64,000 nt of DNA, taken from Phoronis australis. Its lineage: Eukaryota; Phoronida; Phoronidae. The stretch covers positions 548,722 to 612,721 of the forward strand of contig NMRA01000052.1 in the NCBI GenBank assembly GCA_002633005.1. The letters run 5' to 3'. The position numbers and the translations under genes were made by a program. Positions 54,785 through 64,000 of the stretch are shown here, piece by piece; within the stretch, counting starts at the first letter, position 1, and every line of letters starts with the position of its first letter. The notes under the pieces are model-generated. The model did no database searches. It saw only the letters and a list, made by a program, of their open reading frames with translations, and was not told where the DNA came from.

Positions 54785-55922
54785 CTGTAAAACAAAATGA
54801 CACGGCTATAATATTATAACCTCTATCAATCATGTTCTGGTATCAGAAAAAAATTTCTTCACAGGCGTGTTTGTTCCTACAGTTACTTGAACTGAACAAG
54901 GTAGAACGCTTGGAATCCCTAATCCAGCGTGACAAAAAATGTAACGTGCCTACGTGTTCTGAAGCAGTAATGACCTGTCAGAATCCTTCCTGAAAAGGCA
55001 GCCAGGAAAAACGAGATCGATTTTGTAGCAGTATGAGTAAGTGGCCTAAATCAAAAGTTAACTTTTGACAGAAGATGACAGGGATTATTGTAGCCTTGGT
55101 ACAAAGCTGTATAATAAATACAGCTAGCTGGCTGGCTATATGAAGACTATCGCCAAAATACAGCCAGCTATATTTAATATACAGCTTTGTACCAAGGCTA
55201 GTCTTCATGCACCTAGCTGGCTGGCTAGGATTATTGCTGGCTTGCATTGCAGGCCATCAACTTCAGTCACATAGCTACAGATTGACAGGCAACTGAGTAG
55301 ATCGTCGATGCGTGTGATAGCGTCGAGTAAACAGAGCCACTGGGGTGTCATTTAGACCTGTGGTTGTGACTGCATGCGCAGTGCATTGGTTTTGCCTTGC
55401 CGTTTACACAGCCACAGGCACTTTCATCAGCCGTTCGACGTTATACTGAAATACAGAGATAGTATCCATTTAGGGAACATGTAGCCACTTACACTGGACT
55501 TATACTATAATATAAGTCGAAACACATGGATTTCTAAACGGCAACGATGACATATGATTCAGTATCTATAGATGGTCTGTGTGTGAATGGATTTTGTAAT
55601 CCTTACATGGGCCACAAGATAGCGCCTTCTTCACATCCTTCAAATACAGTATTGCTGTGTTTTCGAAGATTTTTCATGTTTATAACTAACAAAAATATCT
55701 CCATAGATCCTTCTGCTTCAAATACATGTTTCTATTACATTTTTGTCAGTGAAAATGGAAAAGGATTTTAAACGTTGTAACCATTATTTTTATTGTAGTC
55801 GTTTCCTTGGCGTTCAGAAATCTCGTGACACTTCCGCCCTACAAGAGTTGTTTTTGTGGAGTTGGAAGGTATCGCGTAAATGCTGCTGATATCAGTGGAA
55901 ATTTACAAAACTATTCCCCAGT
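54785..55922. promoter_or_regulatory. Divergent intergenic region between WDR53 and RRAGA/B
   Basis: The two genes start in opposite directions from this 1.1-kb interval, so both promoters, perhaps shared, should be here. It also contains the MITE at 55091-55200. No core promoter motif was convincing. Confidence 0.45.
55091..55200. mobile_element. MITE with TA target site, family member 2
   Basis: It begins TAGCCTTGGTACAAAGCTGT and ends with the reverse complement ACAGCTTTGTACCAAGGCTA. It is 110 bp and nearly all hairpin. It has the same termini as the element at 28179-28507. The motif TAGCTGGCTGGCTA occurs inside and again just outside the right end. Confidence 0.85.
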
Positions 55923-62860
<6,938 letters not shown>

Positions 62861-64000
62861 TTGTTCTAGTACTCAGGACAGGCACGTAAGGAATTAGTCA
62901 TCGGCTAGTGGTGATTTGGGTGCTCACAGTATGTGCTGAGAAACTTCACGTTGTCTGAATAATTGTTCATACATAATAAATTATAAGAAAAATGTTTTTT
63001 GAAAATGGATACTCTTCAGTAAAACAAGGCCACGAGCAAGGTACCTAGATCGGGACAGAGTTTTTTCTCGAAATTTATTAAAAAATTAACTAATGTCGGA
63101 GAGTTTTAAATGTTTGATAGTTCGAAAACTCCTAGGGGCCCATTTTGTTAAAGGTCATACACTTGGTCTATTAGGACAGTTGGAGTCATGTGACTGCATA
63201 CGAAATACAAATAGAACAATGATGAAGGTATTAATTCATCGTGGTGCTGTAGATCTCTATTAACCACCATCTTCATAAACCACTAAAACAAACCGTATGC
63301 AAATATAATTTTAAGATGTGACAGTTTTTAATTCTAGTCGTGTAACCTTTAATAAAGATGGCACTGGCTCCTCCATTTTGTGAGACGGCAGTTGACCACT
63401 GATAAACAAGGCCAGCAGGACTTAATATTTGCATTGTCCACACAAGTGAGAATTCGTTATAGAGTGTTCTTGAAGAAGTTTGTTAGATGCCTGATCAACC
63501 TTGGCTTATTTTGTTGGAATATTTACCACCAGTAGCAATCAATCTTTTTCTAGAGTTTGGACACTTGGAAGTCACATACTTTCCCAAAATCTTGTTTTTT
63601 GATTTTGGTGCAAATTAAAATATTTAGTCGTGAACATGTAATTTAATGCTGTATAAAGTTATTTCCCTTGTCTGAATTGCTAAAACATGATGTATTGTAA
63701 AAACATGACAGATTGTGTATAGCAGTATTTGTATTTTTCAAAGACATTGGGTTTTTAACAATATTCGTCACTTGCATTTTCTCTGTTTAGCTGGCTGAAA
63801 AACAAAAATTCAATTCGGCCTTGAGCTTTCATAAAATGGATCTCCTAATATTCCTTCCTGTGATATGATTCTGTGTCCGTTCGCTGCAAGAATACCGAAG
63901 TTATAAGCCTGTGACTCGGGTTGGTAACGTAAATGGAATCCAATCACAAGAAGGAATATTATGAGACTGATCCAGAAAGAGTAAAAGGCCTAATTTGACC
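62861..64000 (+). other. RRAG 3' UTR and downstream DNA
   Basis: AATAAA at 63351-63356 is the best poly(A) signal, 490 bp after the stop. From about 63808 to the window end the two sides form an imperfect palindrome (listed separately). No further gene is visible. Confidence 0.5.
63808..64000. mobile_element. Palindromic MITE-like element, possibly cut by the window end
   Basis: TAATATTCCTTCCTGTGAT at about 63847 pairs with ATCACAAGAAGGAATATTA at about 63943. The outer parts (CAATTCGGCCTTGAGC and AAAGGCCTAATTTGACC) are also roughly inverted. The right boundary is not certain. Confidence 0.6.

Overview
The window is animal nuclear DNA. Genes are split into many short exons with GT-AG introns, density is low, and the AT-rich introns carry MITE-like hairpins, SINE-like pieces and minisatellites. 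The proteins are clear bilaterian orthologues but not vertebrate in detail, and the Rag GTPase gene keeps eight coding exons. I think a marine invertebrate, possibly a lophotrochozoan such as a mollusc, is most likely; the phylum is an inference and is not proven.

Layout, left to right: (1) 294-1590, minus: 5' end of a sorting nexin of SNX25 type, running off the left edge. (2) 1966-19050, plus: ANKRD10-like ankyrin protein, head to head with SNX25. (3) 19051-27863: intergenic, with a 1.75-kb degenerate DNA transposon and a fold-back-like region. (4) 27864-37049, plus: RAD6/UBE2A-UBE2B ubiquitin-conjugating enzyme. (5) 39796-48779, minus: UFSP2, the UFM1-specific protease, complete in ten coding exons. 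(6) 53810-54784, minus: WDR53 in one coding exon. (7) 55923-62860, plus: RRAGA/RRAGB GTPase in eight coding exons, head to head with WDR53. Two single N positions (45688, 58931) are assembly marks.

The most interesting signal is exon duplication used for alternative splicing in two neighbouring genes. In ANKRD10, exons 2 and 3 are related copies in the same phase, separated by only 51 bp, and each alone (not both together) keeps the ankyrin repeats in register; this looks like a mutually exclusive exon pair. In the RAD6 gene there are two homologous last exons, each with its own splice acceptor and stop, giving the same catalytic core with two different C-terminal helices. Two minisatellites have also copied a real splice site: the acceptor of RRAG exon 6 and the donor of UFSP2 exon 4.

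The genes do not form a single pathway. Two act in ubiquitin-like systems (an E2 enzyme and a UFM1 protease), one in mTORC1 nutrient sensing (RRAG), one in endosomal sorting (SNX25), and WDR53 is a WD40 protein. From memory, SNX25 and UFSP2 are also close neighbours on human 4q35, so their presence within 50 kb here may be old synteny.
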